From positions 13,082,001 through 13,146,000 of the forward strand of contig CM114275.1 in the NCBI GenBank assembly GCA_050084515.1: a stretch of DNA of 64,000 bases. The letters run 5' to 3'. Shown here piece by piece: positions 12,400 through 24,350 of the stretch. A program made the position numbers and the translations under genes. Positions within the stretch are counted from its first letter, which is position 1, and every line of letters starts with the position of its first letter. The notes below the pieces were generated by a model that saw only the letters and a program-made list of their open reading frames with translations, searched no databases and was not told the origin of the DNA. Origin of the DNA: Blasia pusilla. Taxonomy: Eukaryota > Marchantiophyta > Marchantiopsida > Blasiales.

Positions 12400-12990
12400 C
12401 CCTCAATTTGCTGTCCGAGCCGCTTTGTCATTTTTTGATTTGTTGACTAGTTTCTTCAAATTTCAGACTGCAAAATCGAAATGGTCCTCATGGGTCACCC
12501 AATTTTTGCACAAGCACCTTCTACTACCTTGGGCGATCTTGTCTACCAAAGGAAAAAATTGATTGAACAAGTTTTTGATACGATTTTTTAGTTCGACCTG
12601 TTTCCCTATCTCTCTTCTTCTCAGTTCTGTGAGATTTTAGTCGGTAAAATTGCATTTGGGCTCATGGGTCAGGATATTTTTGCACAATCTGTATCTAAAT
12701 CCTTGGGCAACCCTGTCTGCCATAAGAAAGGATGGACTGAGTCAAATTTCAAATCGATTTCCATGCTCGACTTGTCTCCTTCTCCATAACTTCGAGTTTT
12801 CTTAGAGATGGTCCAACTTTTCAGTCAAATTCCAACCCCATTTTTAGAGTCTCCCTACTTCATACCCTTCTCTCTACTCAGGGACCAGGAGCTCCCAGCA
12901 AAATCCGGCTGCACCTTCTTGCATCTCCCTGGACGATCTTGCCTAACCATGGAACGGGCAAAAACGAAGGATGTTGAGATGATTATCAAG
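12400..12990 (+). repeat. Tandem 5' UTR units of the LINE
   Basis: Similar blocks recur. CTCATGGGTCA occurs at about 12487 and 12661. The phrase TTGGGCGATCTTGTCTACC at about 12524 is echoed near 12701 and near 12930. CGACTTGTCTCC/CGACCTGTTTCCC lead-ins also repeat. Spacings are about 175 and 225 bp. This resembles the monomer arrays that serve as promoters in some mammalian L1s. A promoter role here is inferred, not seen. Confidence 0.55.
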
Positions 12991-13103
12991 CTCTGACCTC
13001 CCTCTGACTCCATAGACGGGACTATGTTTTCTCTGGAGAAAAAAACACCCTATCAAATTGTTTCCCCATTCCCACTACCTCAGCACATAGACCAGTACAT
13101 CGA

Positions 13104-14302
13104 GTGAACACTGCACTCATGACTACCATAGAACAACCAACGTTAGAAACCTCGATGGAGGAGGTCCAAGATACGACCAGTGTCAAGGATCTTTCCCACA
13201 AGCAAACAAAGAGCAGGGACAGTGGACAATCCGTGAGATCAAATGGCTCACACAGATTGATCGCACCAAACTCTCGCCACTATGTTAGGAAAAAAATTAG
13301 GAAGTGTGACAAGGAATGACTCCATGCAGCTGTCACACATTCAACAGAGGTTATACCATATCTGGAAGTGCCATCCATCACCAGACGGTTCTCTGAACTA
13401 GAAGGAAAATGAGAAAGCTTTTAGGCCAACCAGATGTTGGCATGGAATACAATGATGGAGGCAGCAAAAGAAGAACAGGGCAGATGGATGTCCAGCAAGG
13501 AATTGAACCTCCTCGAATGGACGGCTCAGAAGACAACTCTGGAATTAGAGCTGGTCGCTTTGAGGGCTGAAAACATGCAATTGAAGAAGGACTTAGCTGC
13601 TTGCTTCAAAGAGGATAACACTGAGCTTGGGAAAGTAATGCAAGAGTACCGTTTAACTAAAGTAGTGGGCAACACACGACCACAACACAAATCACGGAGG
13701 TTGCAACATAGGTAGCCAAAGAGGTAGCAAAAGAGGAAGCAGATAGGGTCCTAGAAATCTAGGATAGGAAAACTAGAGAACTCAATTTAGTTATCATGGG
13801 ACTGCAGTTTTCCAAGGAAGAAGACTATAATTCAGTTTTGCAAGAGAAGGTCTTCACAACTCTCGAGGTCACACCAATAGTCACCTTCACAAGGATCAGA
13901 CTTGGGAAAGGAACAGGGGACTGACCAGCACCAATGTTGGTACAATTTGATCCCTCACAATGGGGACCAGCGATGGAAATGAGGTTGGCCATCCTCCATG
14001 AGAAAGCGATCCTGAAAGGATGCGCTATCCGTATCTTCCCAGATCTGACCACCAAGAAAAGAGCAGCACTCCCTATTGAAAGGGAGAAGGTTCTGGCTGC
14101 TCGCAACAACGGTCTTTGGAGTGAACTCAGGGAAGGAAAGGCCACGACACCAATACCTAGGAGAAACAAAAATACAGCACCAACACGACAAACAAGAGGG
14201 GCAATGAGCGAAAACTCGGTTTCCAACCAGGGAATTAGCAATTCTACAACTCGGAACCAGGACTTTGAGGTGACAAACCTCCATAACAAGACCTCCCTAT
14301 AG
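13104..14302 (+). pseudogene. LINE ORF1 (coiled coil plus RNA-binding region), broken
   Basis: ORF1 proteins of LINEs bind element RNA and act as nucleic-acid chaperones. Three open pieces are visible: 13104-13319, 13434-13715 and 13934-14302. The middle one holds a heptad-like coiled coil (LELELVALRAENMQLKKDL). The last one has the compact C-terminal region expected of L1-like ORF1, including QFDPSQWGPAMEMRLA, RIFPDLTTKKRAA and EREKVLAARNNGLWSELR. Stops separate the pieces, so the protein is not made as one chain. It lies directly upstream of ORF2 in the same direction. Confidence 0.65.
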
Positions 14303-14329
14303 GGAATGGAGGATGGGAAGGATATTACC

Positions 14330-17300
14330 AACCCATCTATTCAAGCAGTTTTTCACAATTATGGAGGACCATTCTGGTCCAGAGGCAATGTCATTACATA
14401 TCTGGGCACAAAACTGGACCTTAACGTTTTTGCTGAAACACATGAACATGATTCAAACCGCATTCCCAACATAGAGGACTTCTAGGTTTTTGCTATCCAC
14501 AACCCACTCACAAACAACAAAAGCAAAGGACACGGTGGCCTGGCATGCTTGGTAGCACCATGGTTACAACCTTTTGTCTCCAGAGTCGACATTGATGAGG
14601 AGAAACACTTCCTCTCGATCAAGGTCAAAAAAAAAGTGGGGTTACCATAAGATCTCCTCATTGCTATTTTCTACTTCAGTCCCACTACTCAAATGAGAAT
14701 TCCCGTATGAGGCTCTCTCTATATCTATTGAGCACCACATGCACAGGGGAAATATCCTCCTAGTAGGAGATTTCAACGGGAGAACGGTCAACACTCAAGC
14801 TCCAATCTTCATGTCAAAAAACACCAACATGTGAGGGATTGATACTCAATCGGCTGATGGGTCTCTCAGAGAAGTATTCTTCCCACACATGCAGCGCAAC
14901 TCAGTGGACAAGGAAAAAACAGCCAATGGAGAGAAACTTCTCCAACTTTGATCAACACATTGTTTGGTACTCGCCAATGGCATGGCTATGTGGCCACAGT
15001 CAAGAGGTCGCACTTCCATTGGACACTCCGACTCCAACAGAGAAACCTCGACATCAGTGGTTGACTACCTGATTGGGGAAGTACATCAACTATCACATCT
15101 GGTTGCCAATGTGCGGGTCACACCCGTTCTACAATCTGATCATGAACCACTCTACTTTGACATCATGGTCTCCAAAACCACCCCAAAGGCTGCAGAAAAT
15201 TAACTCTGCCGATCAAATGTCGATACACTTTCCTTCAAGAAAAGAAAGATGAACTCATCACACTCGTCAACAAGGCTCTTACAGAGTGCTGACCCATAGT
15301 GAACACGACTAAGTTCAACGACATCCTACATCAATGTTGCAGAAAAGTCCTACCTTTCCTCATGTTTGGAGGAAAACACATTAGATCCACTTCTATGTTC
15401 TTCTCCCAACCATGGTTTGACAAGGACTGCAAAGAGGCCCGCAGGGAGCTGAATCACCGGCTGAGGGAGGATCCACACTCTCCACACAGTCGATTGTTGC
15501 AGAAAACTTACAAATGATTGGTACGTAGGAAGAAACACAAGTATATTTCCATCAAGATCACAGAGTTTACATAACAGATGAAATACCAATCGGCCAAATT
15601 GTGGAGAATACTCAGGAATAGACAGAACATCATTCCACTCCAGTATCTACAGATCTAGACCACATATGGTACCCAACTTTACCACTCCAACACTGCCACT
15701 CCCACCGACCCCTGGCCGAATGGTCTTCACGATCTACCGGACCTCTTCATCATTGATGATGTCACATCAAGAATCAAAAGGCTACATAACAAACCAGAGG
15801 ATGTCTTGGGGTGCCAGGCTCAAATGTTCAAATTCGCAAGTGAGGCAATTGGCCCAACCCTCACCAGAATGTTCAATCTGTGATTCATGAGCTTCCCACC
15901 AGAATGGGAAATGAATACGATCTACCCACTCTTCAAGGCTGGAGACCCAATGATACCATCCAACTACAGAACGATCATGGTGAGCTCCCTCATGGCCAAG
16001 TTGTACGAGCTACTGCTGGAAAGGAAAATCAGTGACTGGGCTGAAGAAAAGAAGGTGCGAGCTACAGGACAAGCATGTTTTCGACACTCATATAGCACCT
16101 TGGATCACCTTCTCACACTCCGGGTACTGATTGAAGAAACTTCCAAGTTGAGAATTGGTCACAAGACCGGTAAATTGTTCTGATATTTTGTAGACTTCAA
16201 GAAGGCCTTTGACACAGTCCCAAGGGCGCTCCTTTGGAAACGACTTGAAGAGTTGGGTGTCCCACCACAACAACTTACAGCAATCAAGGTCTTATTTGCT
16301 CAAGTGTTTGCACAGAGTGCCACTAAGAGGGGCAGATCTGAAACTTTATCTTCCAACACCAGAGTCAAACAAGGATGTCCCCTCTCACCTACATTGTTTG
16401 GGCTCTACATTGACGAACTTGAAGAGGTGCTTTCTGGAGTGAATGGAGATCCACTAGACCTAGCACACTGCCTCATCCCTCTGCTCTTGTATGCAGATGA
16501 TATAGTTATGATGTCTAGAATAGCACATGGGCTCCAACTTTACCTTAATGCACTTTCAAGCTTGTGCAACAAATCGGGCATGGAAGTCAACTTGCTGAAA
16601 ATGAAGATAATCATCTTTGGATCAGAGCTCCCTACGGCGCAGCGGTTACACACTTTCACCTTCAGCCAGGGACTGAGAAGGGAGATCATTGAGAATGTGG
16701 GTGAGTACATATTCATGGGGTTGCAACTCAAACTCAACAACCACTGGAGAGCCAATGGGAGTTGCAACAAGATCAATGCAGGCTTGAGGGATCTACACCT
16801 GCTACAATCCAATTGCAGAAGAATGGAACTCTGGCATATTCCACAGAAACTCCATCTCTTCAAAGCTCTAGTGATCCCAACCACACTCTATGCATGTGAA
16901 GTGTGGGGCCCCAACTCCAAGGTTTGGCCCTAGGGCCTTGAGGCCCCCTAGAAACTCTTCATGCGTCAGAGTCTGGGCATTAGGAAAACCACTCCCCACA
17001 ACATTCTACTGGCTGAGTTTGGGGAGATACCAATGGAGATCCATCCTGTTAAAAATCTGATCACATTTCTCCAACACCTTGAGGATATTTGCAAGGACGA
17101 TCCCAATCATCTATCTACTAAGGCCTACATGGTTTCAAAAATTAGTGCCACCCTTGGGGCTAAAAATTGGTACTATGACTGCAGGGAGTGGCTCATGAAA
17201 TGGGGAATATCGATCGGTGACCTGCCTACGACCACCCACCAAAACCTCGCTGAACAATTACACAACAATTACATTGCCATCAACTGGGGCCGACACCAAC

Positions 17301-17740
17301 ATCTCTGGGAAAGTAGGGGGAATTCCTCTTACAAAAATGGCGAAAGAATGAGGCGCTACCATACCCTCATGAACAACTGCAGATCCATGCAGCAAGCCTC
17401 CTACATCTCTGCCCCCATTCCCACTAAGTTACGTCATACATAGCAAGATTCAGATGTGGCTCTACTAACCTGGAGATTGAGAAAGGAAAATTCTCACTGA
17501 AGAAAAGGGAGGACAGATTATGTAGATTTTGCAACTCGGGGCTTGTTGATGATGAATATCACTACCTCTTCTACTGCACCTTTCACGATCACATTAGGCT
17601 TGACTTCCCGGATCTCTTTGTTCACCGGGCTTCCAAGGTCCTCCCGTTCATGGCTAGGCAGAATCAAACTCGGATTGCTAAATTCTTGCATAGTTGTGTG
17701 AAGACCAGGGACACTCACCTGGCTCTAAGGACCCCTTAGG
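14330..17740 (+). pseudogene. LINE ORF2: APE endonuclease, reverse transcriptase, zinc motif; broken
   Basis: ORF2 nicks target DNA and primes reverse transcription there. The N-terminal part keeps endonuclease signatures: AETHE near 14436, LLVGDFNGR near 14758 and a terminal SDHEPL near 15136. The RT region shows PLFKAGDP..NYRTIMVSS, the D of VDFKKAFDTVPR near 16190, QGCPLSPTLFGLYID near 16370 and the catalytic YADD at 16490-16501. Near 17519 a C-x2-C-x8-H-x4-C motif (CRFCNSGL...H...C) follows, as in L1-like ORF2 tails. Many stops occur, for example within 14480-14760 and at 16182. The longest intact piece is 16253-16933 (226 residues). Confidence 0.85.
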
Positions 17741-17832
17741 CCCTCACTGGTGCTTGCTCTCTTTCCAAAATTGTTGTTAAGTCTCAATACTAAGTCCCAT
17801 GGCCCTCTGGGATCCCGGTGGACAATAAATCT

Positions 17833-17852
17833 ATTCATTCATTCATTCATTC
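17833..17852 (+). repeat. (ATTC)5 tail of the LINE
   Basis: Five ATTC units follow the 3' UTR (an AATAAA lies just before) and mark the 3' end of the element. A tetranucleotide tail instead of poly(A) is a clade-level feature of some non-L1 LINEs. Confidence 0.8.
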
Positions 17853-17855
17853 CCA

Positions 17856-18234
17856 TAAAAATTTATAAACCTAGCTATAAAATAGAAAACTAGCGAGCTA
17901 AAGTGTGGTCTTGACTAACGTAGATCACCATCCAATTCGGTTTCTTTTTGGATGATGTGTGATTCTTGGAAACCCTTCGCACTTGGCAAGATTTGCACAT
18001 CATCTTCACAGGACGCAGTGAAAATGATATACATGGTTACCTTACTCAAATGCTACTCAAAATCAAACCACGCTATTGTGTGCCTATCTCTCATATGAAA
18101 AAATTGACATATAGAGAGTTGAAAATAAAGGCTCTTACTCCCTTAAGCATCTCCATGAGCTATTGAATCCCAATCCCCAACCTTAAAAAAAAATTAAAAA
18201 TTCAAACTCCCACTCCACAACTCTCTTATTGTAG
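17856..18234. other. AT-rich spacer, no gene seen
   Basis: A 66-residue frame at 17966-18166 has no recognisable features. Nothing else is seen. Confidence 0.4.
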
Positions 18235-18775
18235 ATCTAAGAGCTTAGTCTCTCATTCTTTATAAGTAATCTATTTCACAAAAACTTCTCAAATAATCTC
18301 TGTCTCTCCTATGTCAAACCAAATCTACATATCTATTGAAAAGCTCAGGTTACTCACAAGCCAAGCAGGATCATAGTTCAGCCGCCTCAAAAAAGGAGGT
18401 TCAATGAAGAGAGAATGAGCTCCCAAGCTTTCTCTCTCTTCCCTCTCTCCAAACTCTCTCCTTGGTAACGTGTGCACGCTTGTCACCTCCTTGGCTCTTG
18501 ATCTATAGTAGGAGAGGGGGTATAGGGTTAAGGGTTTCCTCTATAAATGAAAAGTCAACCATGCTCATAATAGGAGCTTACCCAAAATAGTAAGTTTGTT
18601 AGTATGGCTCCAAATGGATCTACCACGAGGGAAACATGCTCTCTCAAGTTATCACAATCCTCAAGAGATCTTCCTCGAGCTCTAGCTCTTGAGGTTGTCC
18701 TCCGACCTCCTCGAAGGCACCCTACACATGGTAGGATACTTGTTGATCTGCTACGAAAGACGTGAGTCACATGCC
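18235..18775 (-). repeat. Diverged solo terminal repeat of the DMP family
   Basis: Phrase by phrase it matches the DMP-1 5' terminal unit at about 40200-40704 in the same orientation. Shared phrases include ATGTCAAACCAAATC, GCCGCCTCA, GAGAGAATGAGCTC, CACCTCCTTGGCTCTTGA, AGTAGGAG, ATAGTAAGTTTGTTAGTATGGCTCC and GAAACATGCTCTCTCAAG. It ends near AAAGACGTGAGTCAC, where DMP-1 has GGACGTGACA. Divergence is much higher than among the other copies, so this is an older insertion. No internal coding sequence is attached. Confidence 0.7.
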
Positions 18776-19439
18776 ATTGTCCTTCTCTTTCGGCTATCAA
18801 TTCTCAATATTTGGGGTGTTACATTATACAAAACAAGAATTAGCTTTGATACTTTGATGTAAAGTGATCGGACACCATTCATCTTATCCTTCATTCATAA
18901 GTCATTGACCATTGGTGTTTCTATCGAATTCAATTCAAGCAATCAACCAAATAGCCTCTTCAACTATTTTGCTTGTTTTCGGTTTGGTTACTAGAAAAAA
19001 ATTTGTTTATTTTTAAAAATTCCAACCTCTTCACTCCTTTGGTTTGTTTTTTCTTTCCTTGTCCTTTAAGACAAAGTTCATTTGCATAATCAAGAGAAGA
19101 TTTTAAAATCAGCTAGGTAAGGAAAATTTTAGTTGTGCGAAGATATTTTGGACACCTTTGGGAAATGATTATGTAAGTACATATTTTCCAGAAAAATTAA
19201 TTTTGTTTCTCGTTACTAGGCAGTATGCTCATGTTACACATGATTTGAATTGAGTGGAGTCTTAGATTTGAGGGAGTGGCAAAATGACCTCTTTAAATTT
19301 CACTCTCTACCAATTCAAATTCTCTTACTCTCATCCACATTTATGTCAATATGGACCCATGCAGAGGTGAGGAACTTAGAGGTGAGGAACTTAGAGTTAT
19401 CTATATTATAATGGGCGACCCTATATGCACGATAGGACA

Positions 19440-20200
19440 AAACAGTGAGACCGTGAGATAATAAGACAAAATAGCATCATGAACATAAAATAATATTATA
19501 TTTGAATTGATTCATGTTAGATGGATAGAAAAAATGAATTTGAATGGAAGTGGAAATTATTTCTATTCTTTTATTTAGATCGTAATTGATGATCCTAAGT
19601 GTTCAATAAGAAAAAATAGTGGGATAATTTGAAAAATAGCAGCAAAGTAAAATTTTCCCCCTTAATTCATATTTGATGGCAAGGGAAAATGAATTTTTAT
19701 GGAGAAAGAGTACATATTGTTTAAATTTTAATGAAGGATGGAATTATTTAGGGGAGTGGATTATCATTTAATTTAGGAGTGGAATTATTTAGAAGAATGG
19801 AATGTTATTATTCTTCGAGGACTAAAGAAAATAGAAATTATACTTAAAATTTGAGAATAACTATTTTTAAAAAAATAATCATGTTAATTCATATTTGATA
19901 TTTTGGGAAAGGATAATGATTTTGAATGCAAAAGGGAAATAATTTCATTAATGAAAATTAACCAATGATTTAGTAAATAGATGTCATTTTGGTAGGAAGA
20001 ATGGAGGAGGGTGAAGAGTAGATATTGTTTAAAATTTTGTGGAGGAATGAAATTATTTAAGGGAGTTGGATATTATTGAAATTTTAATTGAAAATTAAAC
20101 TTGTTTTAAAATTGAATATTATTATTATTTTAAGATTTAAGAAAAAAAATTAGACTTAAATTTTGAAATGAAAATTATTTCTAAATTATGAGAAAATCAT
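19440..20200. repeat. AT-rich dispersed/tandem repeat, copy set 1
   Basis: Phrases such as AATTCATATTTGATATTTTGGG, GAAATTATTTAAGGGAGT and GAATGGAATTTATTATTCTTT recur in roughly 300-bp steps. They appear again at 23990-24350. No coding potential. Confidence 0.55.
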
Positions 20201-20639
20201 TTTCATACACATAGTTCCCGCTAGGCTTTCTAACTCCTCAACTTCCCGTTTTAGTATTCCCCAGCTCTTCTTTCCCACTAGTTTTTGTGCGGATGTGCGG
20301 TTCGAAAGTGTATTTCCGGATCCTTCAATTGTCGCCCCCTCTTTTTAGGAAGCGAGAGGGCGATTTATCTGGGTGATCATTGATTCCCCAACGATCAGAA
20401 ATATCCAAATACAGACCTATTTTCTTACAAAGACTGCATTTCCTAGGTCAAATTTTTCCTAGGCCATCCGGGAAATTCCAAGGTTTAAGCCGCGGACATT
20501 ACAAAGAATCGCCGGTTTTAGGCCCGTACTTTCTTACCATCGATAAAGAAAGTGTTATTTACGGTCCCTCTTTAAATTACTCCAAACCCTCTTTTTTCCA
20601 TGTAAAATCAACACACAACACAAACTGTATATTTTTTTG
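20201..20639. other. Spacer of mixed composition, no gene seen
   Basis: A frame at 20380-20643 (87 residues, plus) has no recognisable domain. Nothing else can be supported. Confidence 0.35.
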
Positions 20640-21240
20640 GTAGAAACATATAAACTTTAATAGAAACTTGGATGGAAAACCTATCGGGATACATAGGAGG
20701 GGGGGCATAGAGAGCCAAAACCGGCCTCGAAGAGATAGCGGGGGGCCTCCTCCCCCTAGTGACCAAAATCACCAACAACAGAGACAATATCTAAGTGGGC
20801 CTCTAGCATTGGCGTCTCCAACCGCCTGAGCCCGTCGCAAAAGCCCATTTGCCTGGGCACGTTGCAAAGCTATGAAGACCCGTTGCGTGCAATAAAGTAT
20901 TGGAGTGGCTAAGGACAACCCATTTTTCGACTGGAGATGATGGACGCAATCCATAAGGAACGAGTCAATTCTCTCCCTCATAGACCCGTATATCTCAATG
21001 GCTAGGGGGATAAATCGATGTCCGTCTTGAAGTCGACTATAAATATGGATCTTCTTTATCGCCTCCGCTCCTTGTAACAATCTCCTTTGTGCCACCACTT
21101 AGGCTCGCATCGCCTCCCTTGTAGGATCCGTCACTAGAACATCCGCTGTCACCATCTCAAACTCCCGTGTCATGTAGAGATTAGGACGGATAAGGGAATC
21201 TCGCATGGAATAGTGCCTCTCTCTTTTCACATGGAAATGT
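20640..21240 (-). mobile_element. 3' fragment of a second LINE type (LINE-2), copy A
   Basis: The minus-strand translation matches the C-terminal part and 3' UTR of the copy at 52906-54362. Shared features are the RERHYSMRDSLIR block, a DVLVTDPTR stretch, KIHIYSRLQDGHRFIPLAIE, SKNGLSLAT and ALQRAQANGLLRR, followed by the shared 3' UTR phrase GGGGGCATAGAGAGCCAAAA (as written on the plus strand). I recognise this C-terminal arrangement as the endonuclease-like tail of LINEs lacking an APE domain, with moderate confidence. The copy is 5'-truncated to about 600 bp. It shares an in-frame TAA (21099-21101 on plus) with the other copy. Confidence 0.65.
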
Positions 21241-21959
21241 ATTTTTCATAAGACAATCATCATCCAGAAAAAGCAATCTAAGGTAGTAGATAGATTTGTT
21301 AGTGGGTCATCCATTATCCTTTGCCGAAATGACTGGTTGATTGATTGCTTCATTTATACTGCTCCCCTCCTCTCCCACGGCTCCAGATCGAGCTAAAATT
21401 ACTCGTACATCGAACGAGAGCGCCGGTTAGAAATCCGAGGAGAAAATTCACAACTCTCTGCTCAATTCTAACGTACGTGTCGTATGATTGCCCTCTGCGT
21501 ACGTGTATCGAGCGGCCAGCCGTTTCGTTGTATGCATATCGGTAGCCGTAGGTCTCGTCGTGATGCTCGTAGTCACACGCATCTCGCAGTAGAGGAGCCG
21601 ACAGTGACTCTTCGTCCATATCCAGATGAAACATCTGTACTTCGATTGGAACTGCGGGAGATCACCGACGTCAGATATGGTACTTTGGTGCCCCATCCGC
21701 AATTTCGTCAGTGTACGATCTAGTCTAGTCAATCCAAAAGGATGGCAACCTTGTGAGAGCCTGCACTAAGCTGTATATATTACGGAATTACGTAGTCAGT
21801 GCTCAATGCGTTGATACCTTAATGAAATGTTACGCAATTCCACTAGGCCAATGTGCATGAACATGTGTGGTGTCCTGACTGTGCGCATCTATTCCTGGGA
21901 AAGTTCTTGAATGGAGCTCCAGAGAACAGGCAGTCTCCGAAAATATGCAGTCAAAGGTA
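21241..21959. other. Spacer before the LRR pseudogene
   Basis: Several overlapping frames lie on both strands at 21345-21732. None has a domain. It could hold 5' untranslated or promoter sequence of the LRR gene, but nothing proves that. Confidence 0.3.
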
Positions 21960-23270
21960 ACGTTTGAAGAAGTGATGTTTCAAGAAAATGGAGGTTAAAT
22001 TAGCACTGCCTGTGATCAATGCACTCTTTGGCATATTGACCAGATTCCCTGAGATTTTCCAATTGTGGAACTCAACAGTCGAGTCCCTAGTTCAACCATG
22101 CGATGGGTGTTGCCTGCAGGACAAGGTTGCTCAATTTTCAGATGGGTATACGAGAAGATCCATCGGGGGCTGTGGCGGATTGGAACCCGGCGAAGAAGAC
22201 CCGTGTCTGCAACAAAGAAAAAGTCGTGGTGTCCATCGATAACCTCACTGGTGTTATAGCTCCCTACCTTGAAAGTCTGTCCTTCCTGAAAGTTTTGAAT
22301 ATTTTTCACAACTCCTTCTCAGGTAGCCTGTCACCATTCACGTAAAAGGGCTTGGGCTTGGGTAAAATATCTTCCTCTGGGAGCCAACAGGTTCTCTGGT
22401 CCAATTCCGGTAACGCTAGGGAAATTAGCCACATAGAAGCGTCTAGATCTCCATGAAAATCAGTTCGCGGGAGCCACGGCGCAGGAGCTAGGAAACTTGG
22501 AGCATCTAGCATATTTGGACTTTTCTCAGAACGTGCTTTCGGGATTTATACCTGCTCATCTGACACAGGTACATCTTGCCGAAAATAATCTGAGCGGCAG
22601 CATTCCTGCGGGGTGTTGGATCTCTCTGGAAACGCTCTGGTGGGATCGCTGCCTCCAACCTTCAGTTCACTACTGGATGGCTTGAAAACAACAGATCTTC
22701 GCAAGTTCCCCCCCCCCCCCCAAGGTCTCTCACAAAAAATTATCCGATGAGATTCCCCCCCACCCCAAAAGTGGATCAACTCGCGGGTTCGCACTACTTG
22801 AACTTATCGTCCAACTCCTTGACTGGCTCTATAGCTTCCAACTTGAGTTCCACTTCTCGACTGGAATCAATGGACCTCTCCGGGAATCATCTCACGGGAG
22901 CCATTCCTCCAGGCCTTCCGAGCTTGGGATTTCTGGGCACGCTTACACTTGCCAACAACAGTCTCTCAGGTAGGAGCGACGAAAGGAGCACCGAATTCGC
23001 TGACGGTCCTCTCTCGCTCTCAGGTAACGCCGATCTATTGGGTACTCTTCTAACAAAGGCACGCGACGGGGGACCAAAGAACTCCAACGTACGCCAATTC
23101 CAGAGTAACACTGGCGCCGATCACAACGGCGACACGCCTTCGGACATTCTCTCTGTTCCAGCCGTTACGGTTGGATTCGATCTCCGCACAGCAGGAGTGC
23201 TGATTTTGATGCAAAGCAGCGGGATTGTTGGACGGCCTCATGGTTTGCTGTACTGGGATTGACTTCACGG
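21960..23270 (+). pseudogene. LRR receptor-like gene fragment, broken
   Basis: The pieces follow the order of a plant LRR receptor ectodomain, which in intact proteins faces the cell exterior and binds peptides or other ligands. An LRRNT-like stretch (PSGAVADWNPAKKTRVC) lies near 22150, then LRRs of plant type: LTGVIAPYLESLSFLKVL near 22240, YLDFSQNVLSGFIP near 22510, LSSNSLTGSIASNLS near 22805 and MDLSGNHLTGAIPPGL near 22870. The end-of-LRR region follows (LTLANNSLSGRS). Several frameshifts, stops and a 14-C run at about 22707-22720 break it. No transmembrane segment or kinase domain is visible downstream. It is a truncated pseudogene, or exons of a gene with errors. Confidence 0.7.
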
Positions 23271-23989
23271 CCAGATTCTCGGATGCTGCTGTAGACCGTG
23301 AGAGAATTCTGATCCTCATCGCGATTTCTGCATTTCCAAAGTCAGGAAATACGGTAAGGCGACTTCGGACCGGTCCAGTTCGACGAACCTTCAATCCGAA
23401 GACCCGCAGGTTTATATTTAAGTAAAATGTATAAGTATCTTGCTTATTTATTAAAATTTTAAATGTTTTCGCTTTCATTTTCCTTCATGTCTCCCTCTCT
23501 TGAAATGACATGTGTAAATGTCATAAGAATCTTAGAAGACAAGTGTCCAACACCCAAGGAGGGTCTCCTTTAATTCCATTTCTTTTAAATAGTATGCGGC
23601 CCTGGTTTTGGGCTTTTGAAGAGGGTCATAGACGACTAATGCTTTGAGGAAGAGGGTTTGGAGAAGACTAATACTCCGGGAGGCTAACACGACGAGAAGA
23701 GACGACGGCAACACGACGCGACTTAGAGCGCTTCTGGTTCACTTACTTGCAACACGACGAAGAAAAGGCGGCAACACAATGAGAAAAAGAATAATATTGG
23801 AATAACATGGCGAGAAGAAGAATACTGCGCGGAGAAGAACAATCTCGTGTTAATTTACTCGCGTGTTGATAGAGAGACCAACAACACCAACATGGGGGAG
23901 TAGTCAGTTTGGAAAGGAGAAATTCACATCCGAGGGTTGAGAAATCTGCAGCCTTTGCACTTGGACTTGACTATTGTAGGGGCCGTAAT
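23271..23989. other. Spacer, no gene seen
   Basis: Purine-rich sequence with repeated AACACGACG and GAGAAGA words around 23670-23850. No domain-bearing frame. Confidence 0.35.
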
Positions 23990-24350
23990 TATATAGACTA
24001 TAGTGAGATAACGAGAGAAAAAATAATAATAGTATGATATTTTTTCCTTTTAATTCATATTTGATATTTTGGGACTAAAAAAGTAATTTGAATGGAAAGA
24101 AATTATACTTCATTCATTAAATTATCCAATAATTCAATTTACGTGTGTTATTTTGGTTTTAGGAGTAGGTATTTTATGAATTTTTATGGAAAAATGAAAT
24201 TATTTAAGGGAGTGGGGTGTTATTTAAATCAAATGTAATTGAGGATTGAATTTATTAAGAAGAATGGAATTTATTATTCTTTTAAAATTTAATAATGTGG
24301 AAATTCTATTAAAAATTTTACATGAAAAACATGATTATTAAAAAAGATAT
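23990..24350. repeat. AT-rich dispersed repeat, copy set 2
   Basis: Shares AATTCATATTTGATATTTTGGG, GAAATTATTTAAGGGAGTGG and AAGAAGAATGGAATTTATTA with 19440-20200, in the same orientation. Confidence 0.55.

Larger units (their letters stand above)
12378..17855 (+). mobile_element. APE-type LINE, nearly full length but inactive (LINE-1 of this window)
   Basis: In order the element shows tandemly repeated 5' sequence, an ORF1 region with coiled coil and RRM-like C-terminal part, an ORF2 region with apurinic-type endonuclease, reverse transcriptase and a C-terminal zinc-binding motif, a short 3' UTR, and five ATTC units in place of poly(A). Stops and frameshifts break both ORFs. The exact 5' end is uncertain; I place it after the TC run. 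Flanking target-site duplications are not obvious by eye. Confidence 0.85.

Noticed and set aside
16253-16933. The 226-residue frame as a stand-alone host RT gene
   Set aside because: It is the palm region of the LINE ORF2, with endonuclease upstream, zinc motif downstream and an ATTC tail.
17905-17930. GATCTACGTTAG phrase as a DMP leader fragment
   Set aside because: A dozen bases matching in the opposite orientation to the adjacent solo terminal repeat; too short to support.
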